A DNA stretch of 38,705 nucleotides from Steroidobacter sp. GTDB taxonomy: Bacteria > Pseudomonadota > Gammaproteobacteria > Steroidobacterales > Steroidobacteraceae. This document shows, piece after piece, positions 1 through 7,989 of this stretch. The translations under genes were made by a program, and so were the position numbers. The notes under the pieces are model-generated. The model ran no database searches, was not told the origin of the DNA, and saw nothing but the letters and a program-made list of their open reading frames with translations. The stretch covers positions 1 to 38,705 of the forward strand of contig NZ_JAEUPY010000165.1 of the NCBI RefSeq assembly GCF_016790065.1, in the 5' to 3' direction. How positions within the stretch are numbered: the first letter of the stretch is position 1; every line of letters starts with the position of its first letter.

Positions 1-1695
1 TTCATCTCCGACACAAGTGTGGCCAATGACGGCGATGGCCGTGACTCGGACCCGACGGACCCAGGCGACTGGGTTACCACGGCCGACGCGAATTCTGCTG
101 CGTTCGACGACTGCTCGGTATCCGACAGCTCATGGCATGGCACTCGAGTCGCAGGAATTCTCGGTGCACTGACCAACAACTCGGCCGGCATCGCCGGGAT
201 CAACTGGAGCGCATCGATTCTGCCGGTGCGCGTGCTGGGCAAATGCGGTGGCTACGACTCGGATATTCTGGCCGGGATGCTGTGGGCCGCCGGAATCCAT
301 GTCGACGGCGTGACCGACAATCCCTATCCCGCCAAGATCGAGAATCTGAGCCTCGGATCCACCGGCACGACGTGCCCCGCAAGCTATAGAGACGTCATTG
401 GGCAACTCACTGCAGCCGGCGTGCTAGTCGTTGCATCGGCCGGCAATGAAGGCGGTCCAGTCGGCCTGCCCGCCAGATGCACTGGCGTTGCCGCGATCGC
501 AGGGCTGCGCCACACAGGCACGAAAGTAGGCTTCAGCAGCCTAGGCAACGAAATCGCAGTCAGCGCGCCGGGCGGTAACTGCGTCAACACTGCGGCGGGC
601 CAGCCTTGCCTCTACTCGATCGACACCACTTACAACTTGGGCACAACCACTGCCTCGACTCATTCCTACACCGACCAATACAACTACAACGTCGGCACCA
701 GTTTCTCAGCGCCCATCGTCGCGGGTATCGCGGGACTTATGGTCTCGGTGAACGGCAATCTGAACGCTTCGCAATTGATCGCACGGTTGCGGGAAGCAGC
801 AACGACCTTTCCGGTATCGAGCGATGCGACCGTGCCGCAATGTCACGTCCCCACGAGCGCCAACGATTTGCAGACCTCTGAATGTAGCTGCACGACGCAA
901 ACCTGCGGCGCCGGCATGGCTGATGCGAACAGCTCAGTGCAAGCAGCGCTGCGACCGATCGCAGCCGTTGCAACACCCACAACTGTTAGCGCCGGACAGA
1001 GCATTTCGCTGAACGGTGGCGGTAGCGCGGCAGCATGCAATTACACCGTCGCGTCTTATGCTTGGACGGTAGTCAGCGGCTCGACGACAATCTCGGGCAG
1101 CACTACAGACACCGCCACTGTCGTTGCGCCCTCCTCCGGGTCGTACACTGTGCGGCTCACTGTAACTGACAGTGCTGGTCGGCAAGACACCGCCGACGTG
1201 GTTGTGAGCTCGACCTCTGCCACGACGGCAGCACCGGCCACTGCCGGAGCGAACGCATGTGTGAGCGGCGATTCGTCGGCCATCACCGTGTCTGTGTCGC
1301 CCACCAGCGCAACCGTTCAGACGAGCGCTTCGCAAACATTCACGGCAACTGTCACCGACACTTTGAACACGACGGTGACATGGCAGGTCAACAACGTGAC
1401 CGGCGGCAGTTCGACGACGGGCACCATTTCCAGCTCAGGCGTTTACACCGCGCCGGCAAGCGTGCCTTCGCCAGCGACTGTCACGATCACTGCTGTGTCG
1501 GTCGCGAACAGTAGCAGCACCGGTTCAGCGCAGGTCACGATCACCGCGACCTCGAGCACCGCCTCCAGTAGTGGTGGGGGTGGCGGCGGCGGCGCATTCA
1601 GCTTGTTATGGCTGGTCGCCCTCGCACTGCTCAAGGCTGCCGAATGTCGCTCGCGGGAAAAAGCTTTCCGCCCAGCACCGCTCCTCAGACTTTGA
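1..1695 (+). CDS. Subtilisin-like (S8) secreted serine protease, 5' end missing
   Basis: The frame is open from the first base, so the N-terminus and the catalytic Asp lie upstream. The catalytic His is in SWHGTRVAG (codon 136-138), the oxyanion-hole Asn in ASAGNEGG, and the nucleophile in GTSFSAP (Ser codon 700-702). After the protease domain come a PKD-like domain (about 960-1215) and an Ig-like beta domain (about 1270-1545). The C-terminus has a Gly-rich run (about 1570-1594), a hydrophobic stretch FSLLWLVALALL and a basic end. That architecture matches GlyGly-CTERM sorting tags, which rhombosortase cleaves in other gammaproteobacteria. Several Cys in the protease domain suggest disulfides and an extracytoplasmic location. 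The last 20 or so residues are unusually long after the hydrophobic stretch and are encoded opposite an amidohydrolase remnant, so the tail may have been extended by recombination. Substrate unknown. Confidence 0.93.
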   Translation, partial: FISDTSVANDGDGRDSDPTDPGDWVTTADANSAAFDDCSVSDSSWHGTRVAGILGALTNNSAGIAGINWSASILPVRVLGKCGGYDSDILAGMLWAAGIHVDGVTDNPYPAKIENLSLGSTGTTCPASYRDVIGQLTAAGVLVVASAGNEGGPVGLPARCTGVAAIAGLRHTGTKVGFSSLGNEIAVSAPGGNCVNTAAGQPCLYSIDTTYNLGTTTASTHSYTDQYNYNVGTSFSAPIVAGIAGLMVSVNGNLNASQLIARLREAATTFPVSSDATVPQCHVPTSANDLQTSECSCTTQTCGAGMADANSSVQAALRPIAAVATPTTVSAGQSISLNGGGSAAACNYTVASYAWTVVSGSTTISGSTTDTATVVAPSSGSYTVRLTVTDSAGRQDTADVVVSSTSATTAAPATAGANACVSGDSSAITVSVSPTSATVQTSASQTFTATVTDTLNTTVTWQVNNVTGGSSTTGTISSSGVYTAPASVPSPATVTITAVSVANSSSTGSAQVTITATSSTASSSGGGGGGGAFSLLWLVALALLKAAECRSREKAFRPAPLLRL

Positions 1696-1879
1696 TATCC
1701 CGGATTTTCTCTTTCGGGACCGCATGCGGGCTGGCTTCGAGCACGGTGAAGTCCGCAAAGTCGAACGCATCGGCACCTTTAGCCGCCTTCGCCGACGCGA
1801 CATCCGCGACCACGATACAACGCAACGGGTTCGCCGGTAGGCGGGCCCGATCAGTTGTACTATCGAGCTTCGCTCGACC
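1631..1879 (-). pseudogene. Remnant of the 3' end of an amidohydrolase (amidohydrolase 3 type)
   Basis: On the minus strand the region reads FADFTVLEASPHAVPKEKIR then DIKV, a TGA at 1687-1685, then GAVLGGKLFPASDIRQP and a stop at 1633-1631. From knowledge of the family, exported YtcJ-like amidohydrolases commonly end in a segment of the form ADFTVLE.(D/S)P..V.P..I.DI.VWGTV.GG..FP, so the TGA sits exactly where a Trp codon (TGG) is expected. Upstream, the reading frame stays open to about 1879, but similarity to the family is lost before the FADF codons (1759-1748). No start codon or body of the enzyme is present. What remains is about 45 homologous C-terminal residues with a nonsense codon. 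It lies antisense to the last 20 or so codons of the S8 protease and fills most of the gap before the next gene. Confidence 0.7.
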
Positions 1880-1904
1880 TCATAACAGAGGATGCCAGTC
1901 GTCA

Positions 1905-2552
1905 ATGCCTAGATTCATTGCGCGCCATTCCAGGCTACTGATCTCTACCGGTGTTGCCTGCCTCCTGTTCCTAGTGCTGCCGGCACACTGGGCGACCATC
2001 ACCCGCGTGCTGGTGAGCTGGAACGTCGGCGTGCTGCTGTTTCTGATACTGGTGTTCCAGCTGATGACGGGCATGAATGCCAAACAGATCAGCGCTCACT
2101 ATCGCGACGAAGACCCAACTGCGCCGGCCATTCTGATCATCAGTGTCATGGCGGCCATTCTGGCCATGGCCTCGATCGTGGCACTGCTTGCGACGCTCAA
2201 TCAGCTCGATCAGACCGAGAAGTCTCTGCATGTCGCGCTGGCTGCGTTCACCGTGATCGATGCATGGATTCTGATTCCTACGATGTTCACCATGCACTAC
2301 GCGGATATGTTCTATGGCGCCAGGCCCGACGCCCGTCCGCTGCGCTTTCCGGATACGGACATGCCGGCGTTTTGGGATTTCATGTACTTCTCATTCACGA
2401 TCGCCGCAGCTTGTCAGACGGCGGATGTCTCCACGACGCCCGGCGCGATCCGCAAGGTGCTGATCGCGCATAGCATCCTGTCGTTCTTTTTCAACGCTGC
2501 CATTCTCGGGTTTGCAATCAACGTCACCGCCGGATTGATTGGCAGCCAATAG
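1905..2552 (+). CDS. DUF1345 family integral membrane protein
   Basis: A 215-residue protein with about six hydrophobic segments and little soluble sequence. The conserved-looking part near residues 155-180 (DFMYFSFTIAAACQTADVST) and the aromatic stretch with FTMHYADMFY match the DUF1345 family of predicted membrane proteins, whose function is unknown. The frame is open further upstream, but the ATG at 1905 opens directly onto the first membrane segment and has an AGAGGA sequence about 12 nt before it. Upstream codons run through the amidohydrolase remnant and give an implausible peptide. The gene ends 7 bp from the convergent glutathione S-transferase gene. No neighbour suggests a role. Confidence 0.85.
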   Translation: MPRFIARHSRLLISTGVACLLFLVLPAHWATITRVLVSWNVGVLLFLILVFQLMTGMNAKQISAHYRDEDPTAPAILIISVMAAILAMASIVALLATLNQLDQTEKSLHVALAAFTVIDAWILIPTMFTMHYADMFYGARPDARPLRFPDTDMPAFWDFMYFSFTIAAACQTADVSTTPGAIRKVLIAHSILSFFFNAAILGFAINVTAGLIGSQ

Positions 2553-2559
2553 CGACGAT

Positions 2560-3333
2560 TTATTTCGCCACGCCGCCGCGCGGCCCCGACGGTGCGTGCT
2601 GAGGCAAGGCCGGCAGCGGGCCGATCAAGCCATCGGGCCGTGCTTTGGCCAACATCCGTTGGTAAGCCGGGCGAGCTTCAATTTTTTCTTTCCATGCAGC
2701 TACATTGGGAAATTGAGCGGTGTCGACGATGTTGAGCTTGGTCGCCACATCCAGCGGAAATTTCATCATGATGTCGGCCCCGGAAAACTCGGCGCCACCG
2801 AACCAGGGATGCTTGGCGAGATACTCCTCGGCGAACTGCACCACCGCTTCCGAGTCCACCAGTGGCGAGCGCTGCTTTGGTGGCTGCGTGCGCCAGGCGC
2901 GATAGTCTGAAAACAACCGAGCTGCGAGCGAACCTTCCGCGTAGTGCATCCACATCAAGTAGTAAGGATAGTCCGGCGAGTCGAGCGCGGGACGTAACCG
3001 GCCTGGGGCGTGACGGTCGAGAATGGTTTCGATGATGGCACCGGACTCGACGATCACCTGATCGCCATACTGCACGGTCGGCGCCATCGGTACCGTTGGA
3101 CTGAGTGCACGAATCGCAGCCATCGAACCGGCGAGATCGCCGCGCTTGAATTCCAGCCGGTAAGGCAGCTGCAGCTCTTCCATCAGCCAGACGATCCGTT
3201 CCGACCTGCGGCCCTCGAGGTGGTAGATCGTCACCTCGGGCATCGGCGCTGGCTTCGCTGGCGCGGTTGCGGTCGAAGTTGCGCAGCCGGCGAGCGAAAT
3301 TGCCGAAAGCATGCATGCGATCAAGCGTTTCAT
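2560..3333 (-). CDS. Glutathione S-transferase with a lipoprotein signal
   Basis: A 257-residue protein. Residues 1-17 form a lipoprotein signal peptide ending in the lipobox LAGC (Cys17), followed by an Ala/Pro-rich linker. From residue 33 it has the GST layout: a thioredoxin-like domain (TIYHLEGRRSERIVWLMEEL), the VIVESGAI segment carrying the Glu-Ser that binds the glutamyl part of glutathione, then an all-helical C-terminal domain ending with FPNVAAWKEKIEARPAYQRM. GSTs are normally cytosolic, so membrane anchoring outside the cytoplasm is unusual. Most plausible is a lipoprotein facing the periplasm, where glutathione is available through export. The catalytic residue may be Tyr37 or Ser44; I cannot decide between them. 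The gene stands alone, convergent with the DUF1345 gene. Confidence 0.9.
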   Translation of the reverse strand: MKRLIACMLSAISLAGCATSTATAPAKPAPMPEVTIYHLEGRRSERIVWLMEELQLPYRLEFKRGDLAGSMAAIRALSPTVPMAPTVQYGDQVIVESGAIIETILDRHAPGRLRPALDSPDYPYYLMWMHYAEGSLAARLFSDYRAWRTQPPKQRSPLVDSEAVVQFAEEYLAKHPWFGGAEFSGADIMMKFPLDVATKLNIVDTAQFPNVAAWKEKIEARPAYQRMLAKARPDGLIGPLPALPQHAPSGPRGGVAK

Positions 3334-3464
3334 TCAGGTCCCTCTGATGCCTTGAAAACACCTGCAGTTTGCGACGTTACGACTGCGGCGGCAATGGGCC
3401 AGACAAGCACGCCGCCGACCGGTAAGATGGCTGGAAAACTACAGCGGGTTTGGGACTCTCAGGC

Positions 3465-4550
3465 ATGATTGAGCGGAACGCCACGTCCAGTGGCTTCGGT
3501 GGCTTGCGTCGTAATCTGGCGCGGGCCAAGCGTCTTTTTCAATTGATTGCCATCGCAGTCAGCTATTACACGGGCGTCTTGTGGGCGTACACGTGGCTGG
3601 CCTTGCGCGGCAAGGCGGTGGTGTTGACCTATCATCGAGTTTTGCCGAGCGAGCTGCAGCGAAACTCTTTTTCCTCCAACGCCATCGTGGTCACGCCCGA
3701 GACCTTCGAGCTACATCTCAGATTCATCCGTCGCTTTCTGCGGCCGATCACGCCCGCGGAGTTCACGCGAAAAATATCCAGCGGCGAACCGTTCGAATCA
3801 CGCACGTGCCTGGTGACCTTCGATGACGCCTGGTACGACAACATGGAGTACGCCTTACCGCTGTTGAAAAAGTATGGCGTGCCGGCGGTGCTGTTCGTGC
3901 CCACCGACTTTCCGGGTGGCGAGCGCTATTTCTGGTACGACCGACTGAATCGACTGCTGTTCTACGCCTGGCAGCATCGCGGCATGGCCGACGAAGTGTT
4001 CGATCGCTTGGGGGCTCGCAACGTGCTGAGCATGGACGAGCGCGGCGCGCGAGCAGCCATTCGATCGGTGGTCAGCAACCTCCGGCATTCGTCTGAAGCG
4101 GCAGTCGACCAAACCATCAATGAACTGCAAGCCGCGCTGAAGCGGGCGCGGCCGGAGCTATGCCTGCAGGGTGAAGACTATTTTCTGACTTGGTCGCAAC
4201 TGGCAACGCTCTCCAAGAGCGAAGTCTTCTACATCGGCTCGCACGCAGTCACGCACACGCCGATGACCGAGATCGATCTGGATACGGTCAGCGAAGAGCT
4301 GGTCCGGTCGAAGCTGGAAATTCAGCAGCGCCTGGGGTTGGAGCCGGCGTTGTTTGCTTATCCCAATGGCAACGTCAACGCACACATCGCGGACCGCGTG
4401 CGCGACGCTGGCTACGCAGTCGCCTTCACGACCGAAGTGGGCTTTGTTTCGGAGCGCTGCAGCCCTTGGCAACTCAAACGCATCAACATGTTTGAGTACG
4501 CGGCCAGCAGCCGCCGAAATCTGCTGGCACGGATCGCCGGACTGAACTGA
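3465..4550 (+). CDS. Polysaccharide deacetylase (CE4/NodB family)
   Basis: A 361-residue protein with a hydrophobic segment near residues 25-47 that would anchor it in the membrane. It then carries the NodB-domain motifs: VVLTYHRVLP (52-61), TFDD with the catalytic-base and metal-binding Asp (118-121), SHAVTH with the two metal-binding His (259-264), and FAYPNG (297-302). Family members remove N- or O-acetyl groups from cell-wall or extracellular polysaccharides using a divalent metal. About 130 residues lie between the TFDD and SHAVTH motifs, longer than in minimal NodB enzymes and resembling the larger exopolysaccharide-associated deacetylases. A TTG lies five codons upstream in frame; I prefer the ATG at 3465. 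No other polysaccharide gene is adjacent, so the substrate cannot be inferred. Confidence 0.9.
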   Translation: MIERNATSSGFGGLRRNLARAKRLFQLIAIAVSYYTGVLWAYTWLALRGKAVVLTYHRVLPSELQRNSFSSNAIVVTPETFELHLRFIRRFLRPITPAEFTRKISSGEPFESRTCLVTFDDAWYDNMEYALPLLKKYGVPAVLFVPTDFPGGERYFWYDRLNRLLFYAWQHRGMADEVFDRLGARNVLSMDERGARAAIRSVVSNLRHSSEAAVDQTINELQAALKRARPELCLQGEDYFLTWSQLATLSKSEVFYIGSHAVTHTPMTEIDLDTVSEELVRSKLEIQQRLGLEPALFAYPNGNVNAHIADRVRDAGYAVAFTTEVGFVSERCSPWQLKRINMFEYAASSRRNLLARIAGLN

Positions 4551-4557
4551 TCGGGCA

Positions 4558-6186
4558 CTAAGGCCCCGGCGTTCCGGTACTGGAACTATTCAGCGCCGAA
4601 TCGAGGAAGGCCTCGAGGCGCTGATAGCCGGACGGCCCTATCGAATGCTGGGCGTTGGATTCATCCACATAGACATCGATGGTCTTGCCAACCGCTGTAC
4701 CCGCCGTCCGCAGATAGTCGACGATCGGTTCATCAGGCCGCACGCGATAACAACAACCGTCCCACTGGTTGTAGATGTATAGAGCAGCGCTGGAGCCGGC
4801 ACCGATCATCAAATCTTCGTGTGCAACGACGTTGTACAGATGCGCAGCACTCTGCTCGTAGTCTCCCACATCGAGAATTTCTTCATCTTCGCTCTGCAGT
4901 CGTTGGCTCAGAGGAACGCCGCCAGCGATAGACACAGCAATATCGATGCGCGGATCCAACGCTGAGTAGGCATAGGTGGACCAGCCGCCACCGGATCGGC
5001 CGATCATCAGTACACGGCTCGGCGCCTCAGCGTCGGTATGACTGAAGATCAGATCCACCACGGACTTGATCGGCAACAGAAACAGCCCCACCGGACTATT
5101 GCCGGAGGCATCCTCCAGCTTGTCGAAATCGTCGTGATAGTTGGTGATGTTCAACAGCGAACCGTTGTCGCCGGAGTTGGCGCCAATCAACGGCATATCG
5201 ACAGCGAACACTTGCCAACCGCGCTCCAACAGCCAATCGATGGTGCCAGCGCCGATGTCCGAAGCAGCTCCGCCGTGCCCTTCATGGTAGATCGCGTATC
5301 GACCTGGCTGCGGACTGGCAGGAACGAAATGCGTGACCTTGCTGGACAACAACGAGTGATACGCAATGCCATAGCTAGTGGCGCTCGCCGCGGCCTGAAC
5401 CGCACCCGCTATAGCAACTGGCAGGACGTCGACGTGCACTGGAAACTCTTCCGGTTGCGCGAACGGATTGCTCTTGGGCCAGAGTGCCTTGATGGCGGCT
5501 GTGCGCACCAGTGACATTTCGCGCGGCGCCGTCGGCGCCACAAACTTCGTATCCAACGATCGCAACAACAAGAATGATCCTGTGTTGTTCGCAGTGGTGT
5601 AGAAGCAATCAGGCGCAGACGCGCCCCACTGCTCCACTTTACGATTTCGGCAATAGAGCGAGCTCGGTTGTATCTGTCGACTCTGCAACCATTCCTCCGC
5701 TTGCTCCGGAGCACAGAAGCACGCCACGCTGCCATAACACTGGGGAATGGAGCACTCCAGGCGTTGACGAGGAGTTTGCGCGACAGTGGCTTGCGCCAAT
5801 AGTCCTTGGGCGGCGAATGCGCGCACGCGAAACCGATACTCTTTACCGTCTTCTAGCGCAGGGACCGTCGCAGATAGATGCGATGTCGATTCGCACCACG
5901 GCCATACGGTCACCGTGGCGGCGACTGACGACCGACAGACTTCATAGCGATCGGCGCCATCGATCTCGCCCCATGACAAGTAGACGCGGCCTTCCTGTGG
6001 CGCGCTGTTGAGTATCATCGGCGGCGTGGCTTTCTCCGGACTGCGCTGTTCGTTGTCGGACTTGGCATCCAGCTGTACGTCCGTCGAATCGCCCGCACAT
6101 CCGCTCAGTAGCAGTGTCACCAGCAATATTACGAGCGCGAATCCTTGTATCTCACGGCCAATAACCGGCCATCTGCGTCCTGACAT
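4558..6186 (-). CDS. Lipoprotein with FN3-like domain and alpha/beta-hydrolase domain
   Basis: A 542-residue protein. A membrane-targeting segment ends in the lipobox LLSGC (Cys30), so it is probably anchored in the outer or inner membrane. Residues about 55-135 look like a fibronectin type III domain (PQEGRVYLSWGEIDGADRYE and EYRFRVRAF). A Cys-rich stretch follows (LECSIPQCYGSVACFCAP and later single Cys). The C-terminal half is an alpha/beta hydrolase: GWQVFAVDMP, the nucleophile elbow GRSGGGW (Ser), and a His near the end in NAQHSIGP that could complete the triad. The combination suggests a surface or periplasmic esterase or depolymerase-like enzyme whose FN3 part positions it on a substrate. 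The substrate is unknown. It is convergent with the deacetylase gene, 7 bp away. Confidence 0.75.
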   Translation of the reverse strand: MSGRRWPVIGREIQGFALVILLVTLLLSGCAGDSTDVQLDAKSDNEQRSPEKATPPMILNSAPQEGRVYLSWGEIDGADRYEVCRSSVAATVTVWPWCESTSHLSATVPALEDGKEYRFRVRAFAAQGLLAQATVAQTPRQRLECSIPQCYGSVACFCAPEQAEEWLQSRQIQPSSLYCRNRKVEQWGASAPDCFYTTANNTGSFLLLRSLDTKFVAPTAPREMSLVRTAAIKALWPKSNPFAQPEEFPVHVDVLPVAIAGAVQAAASATSYGIAYHSLLSSKVTHFVPASPQPGRYAIYHEGHGGAASDIGAGTIDWLLERGWQVFAVDMPLIGANSGDNGSLLNITNYHDDFDKLEDASGNSPVGLFLLPIKSVVDLIFSHTDAEAPSRVLMIGRSGGGWSTYAYSALDPRIDIAVSIAGGVPLSQRLQSEDEEILDVGDYEQSAAHLYNVVAHEDLMIGAGSSAALYIYNQWDGCCYRVRPDEPIVDYLRTAGTAVGKTIDVYVDESNAQHSIGPSGYQRLEAFLDSALNSSSTGTPGP

Positions 6187-6627
6187 CGTCCCAATTCCCT
6201 AAAGCGTGCCAAAAATAAGCCATCGCGACCTCCGGTCGGGATGGGTGCAGAGTTGTGAAGCAGGTAACTCATGCAGCGCGGCAGACTAAGGACCATGCAC
6301 GGTCCTAACTGCGAGCCGCATCACGAGATGGCAACAGGATCGGCGCTCGCGAACAAGTTGCGTGATGAAGTTGGCGAGTTCTGGAGCACGGCTGCATCGA
6401 AATGCAATTGTTTCGACGCTTGAAGAATCAACGTCGGCGAGCACGAACTCCGCCGCTCAGGGAATCTCGGCGCGCTCGATTCGGGCACGCTCGCAAGCCT
6501 CGATGATGGTTTGGATGCAAGTGTGCATCGATTGCTCGCGCGGCGAGACCACGTCGGCTTGCCAGGCTCTCCGGCGAGATTCAGCACGTTAGCTGCGTGC
6601 TATTGCGGAGAGGCCGGCACTCTCAGC
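6187..6627. other. Intergenic stretch with no supported gene
   Basis: About 440 bp lie between the start of the hydrolase lipoprotein gene and the end of msrA. It should hold the promoter of the lipoprotein gene near 6190-6250. A short inverted repeat AGGACC/GGTCCT with a 6-nt loop lies near 6289-6306, but no T run follows it. On the minus strand a reading frame between about 6590 and 6450 gives a peptide ending in EACERARIERAEIP, with a further open stretch after its stop. Its third-position base use is weaker in GC than the real neighbours and I recognise no family, so I do not call a gene. Confidence 0.5.
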
Positions 6628-7290
6628 TCACACCTTCGGTTCGCCGGCGGCCTCAGGCAGATCAAGCGTCACGCCGCATCCGCCAATCCCACAATACCCA
6701 TTCGGATTCTTGGCCAGGTATTGCTGGTGATAATCCTCGGCGTAATAAAACTCCGGCGCGTCCAACACCTCAGTGGTGATCTTGCCGAAGCCGGCCTTGC
6801 TCAAGCGCTCCTGATATACCGCGAGGCTCTTTTCGGCGGCAGCTTTCTGGGCAGCGTCGTAGACGTAGATGCCTGAGCGGTACTGAGTCCCGACGTCATT
6901 ACCCTGTCGCATCCCCTGAGTCGGGTCATGGGACTCCCAGAAGGTTTTCAGCAATGTTTCGAAGCTGACTTGGTTCGGGTCGTACACCACGCGGACCACT
7001 TCGTTGTGGGCGGTGAAGCCGGAGCACACTTCTTCGTAAGTGGGATTGGGCGTGACGCCGGCGGCGTAGCCGACAGCGGTGCTGTAGACACCAGGCACTT
7101 GCCAGAACTTGCGTTCGGCGCCCCAGAAGCAACCCAAGCCGAACTCGGCGACCTGCAGGCCGGCGGGGAACGGCGGGACGATGCGATTGCCGTTCACGAA
7201 GTGCTTTTCGGGGACGCGCAGAGGCGTGGTGCGACCGGGGAGAATGTCGGCGGCGTCTGGCAGGACGGCTTTTTTACGGAACGAGTACAT
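6628..7290 (-). CDS. msrA: Peptide methionine sulfoxide reductase A
   Basis: A 220-residue enzyme that reduces methionine-S-sulfoxide in proteins, recycled by thioredoxin. The catalytic Cys is Cys54 in GCFWGAER. It aligns by eye with Escherichia coli MsrA over its length: the PGR.TP..V...H.VNG leader, the [20 protein letters not shown] stretch, [18 protein letters not shown], and [10 protein letters not shown] near the end. The recycling cysteines differ from E. coli, with the second Cys at GGCGV. The ATG at 7290 is chosen because GAGGTG lies 4-10 nt upstream and the protein then starts like the family. Upstream in-frame codons add an unrelated peptide. It lies 87 bp downstream of the fatty-acid hydroxylase gene with its own ribosome site, so co-transcription is possible but not shown. 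Confidence 0.96.
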   Translation of the reverse strand: MYSFRKKAVLPDAADILPGRTTPLRVPEKHFVNGNRIVPPFPAGLQVAEFGLGCFWGAERKFWQVPGVYSTAVGYAAGVTPNPTYEEVCSGFTAHNEVVRVVYDPNQVSFETLLKTFWESHDPTQGMRQGNDVGTQYRSGIYVYDAAQKAAAEKSLAVYQERLSKAGFGKITTEVLDAPEFYYAEDYHQQYLAKNPNGYCGIGGCGVTLDLPEAAGEPKV

Positions 7291-7377
7291 ACGCACCTCG
7301 GGGCAGCGGAATCGCCCTATGTTGCATGGGAATCGGGGAGCGGTATAGATGCGGGCGGGGAATGCCGAAAACAAGCA

Positions 7378-7989
7378 CTACTCGGCCACGGGCTCGACCT
7401 GGCTGCGGACTTTGCTGGTGAGATAGTACGTGCCGAACACGTGATCCCAGAACGACGTGGTTACGCCAAAGTTACGGTCGTCGTGCCGATGATGAACGAC
7501 ATGCATGCCATAACGTTTCCGTAGCCACCGCAAGGCGGGACGATGGATCCATTCGCTGTGCTCCAAGTGATGTAGCACCGCGTACCAAACGTAACCCGCC
7601 GCGATGCCGGCGACGAAGTAGCTGCCAATAGGCTCGCCGAGCAGCGCGGTGAATAGCAACCACAATAAGAACAGCGCGCCGGGCGCGGAGAAGAAAGGCA
7701 GAGCGGCGAGCTCGTTGGGAGTGCGATGATGAACTGCATGAATGCGCACCATGAACGTGACATTCCAATGGAACAGCCAACGATGCACGGCGTACTCGAT
7801 CAACGTAAACGCGAAAATGCCTGCAGCCACACTCGCAGCTGCCGAAGCGAACGTACTCGCATGGCGCGATCCGGCAAAAACCAGCAGCAGCGGCACAACC
7901 ACGTCGAGAGCATAGGATAGCCAGTAGTTGCTGCGGCTGACCGACAGCGTCTTCAGCATGTCATCGAGCCAAGCGACCACCCTACTCAC
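7378..7989 (-). CDS. Fatty acid hydroxylase / sterol desaturase superfamily protein
   Basis: A 203-residue membrane enzyme with the di-iron histidine clusters of the superfamily: H69-x4-H74, H84-x2-H87H88, H140H141-x2-H144 and H163-x2-H166H167. Hydrophobic segments flank these (about 25-40, 50-66, 100-118 and 122-140). Members use a di-iron centre and O2 to hydroxylate or desaturate lipid chains at the cytoplasmic membrane. The start is taken as the GTG at 7989, which overlaps the stop of the upstream ATPase gene (GTGA), matching the other junctions of this operon. An in-frame ATG lies ten codons later. Coupling with an ABC exporter suggests that the hydroxylated lipid is the exported substrate; that is inference. 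Carotenoid hydroxylase-like activity is an alternative. Confidence 0.88.
   Translation of the reverse strand: MSRVVAWLDDMLKTLSVSRSNYWLSYALDVVVPLLLVFAGSRHASTFASAAASVAAGIFAFTLIEYAVHRWLFHWNVTFMVRIHAVHHRTPNELAALPFFSAPGALFLLWLLFTALLGEPIGSYFVAGIAAGYVWYAVLHHLEHSEWIHRPALRWLRKRYGMHVVHHRHDDRNFGVTTSFWDHVFGTYYLTSKVRSQVEPVAE

Noticed and set aside
1685-1687. The TGA in the amidohydrolase remnant as a selenocysteine codon
   Set aside because: The position is normally Trp in the family, no selenocysteine insertion hairpin is seen, and the gene body is missing; a simple TGG to TGA change explains it.
6321-6587. An 88-codon minus-strand frame in the gap before msrA
   Set aside because: Ser/Pro/Arg-rich with no ribosome site or known pattern; alternative frames there are also unconvincing.
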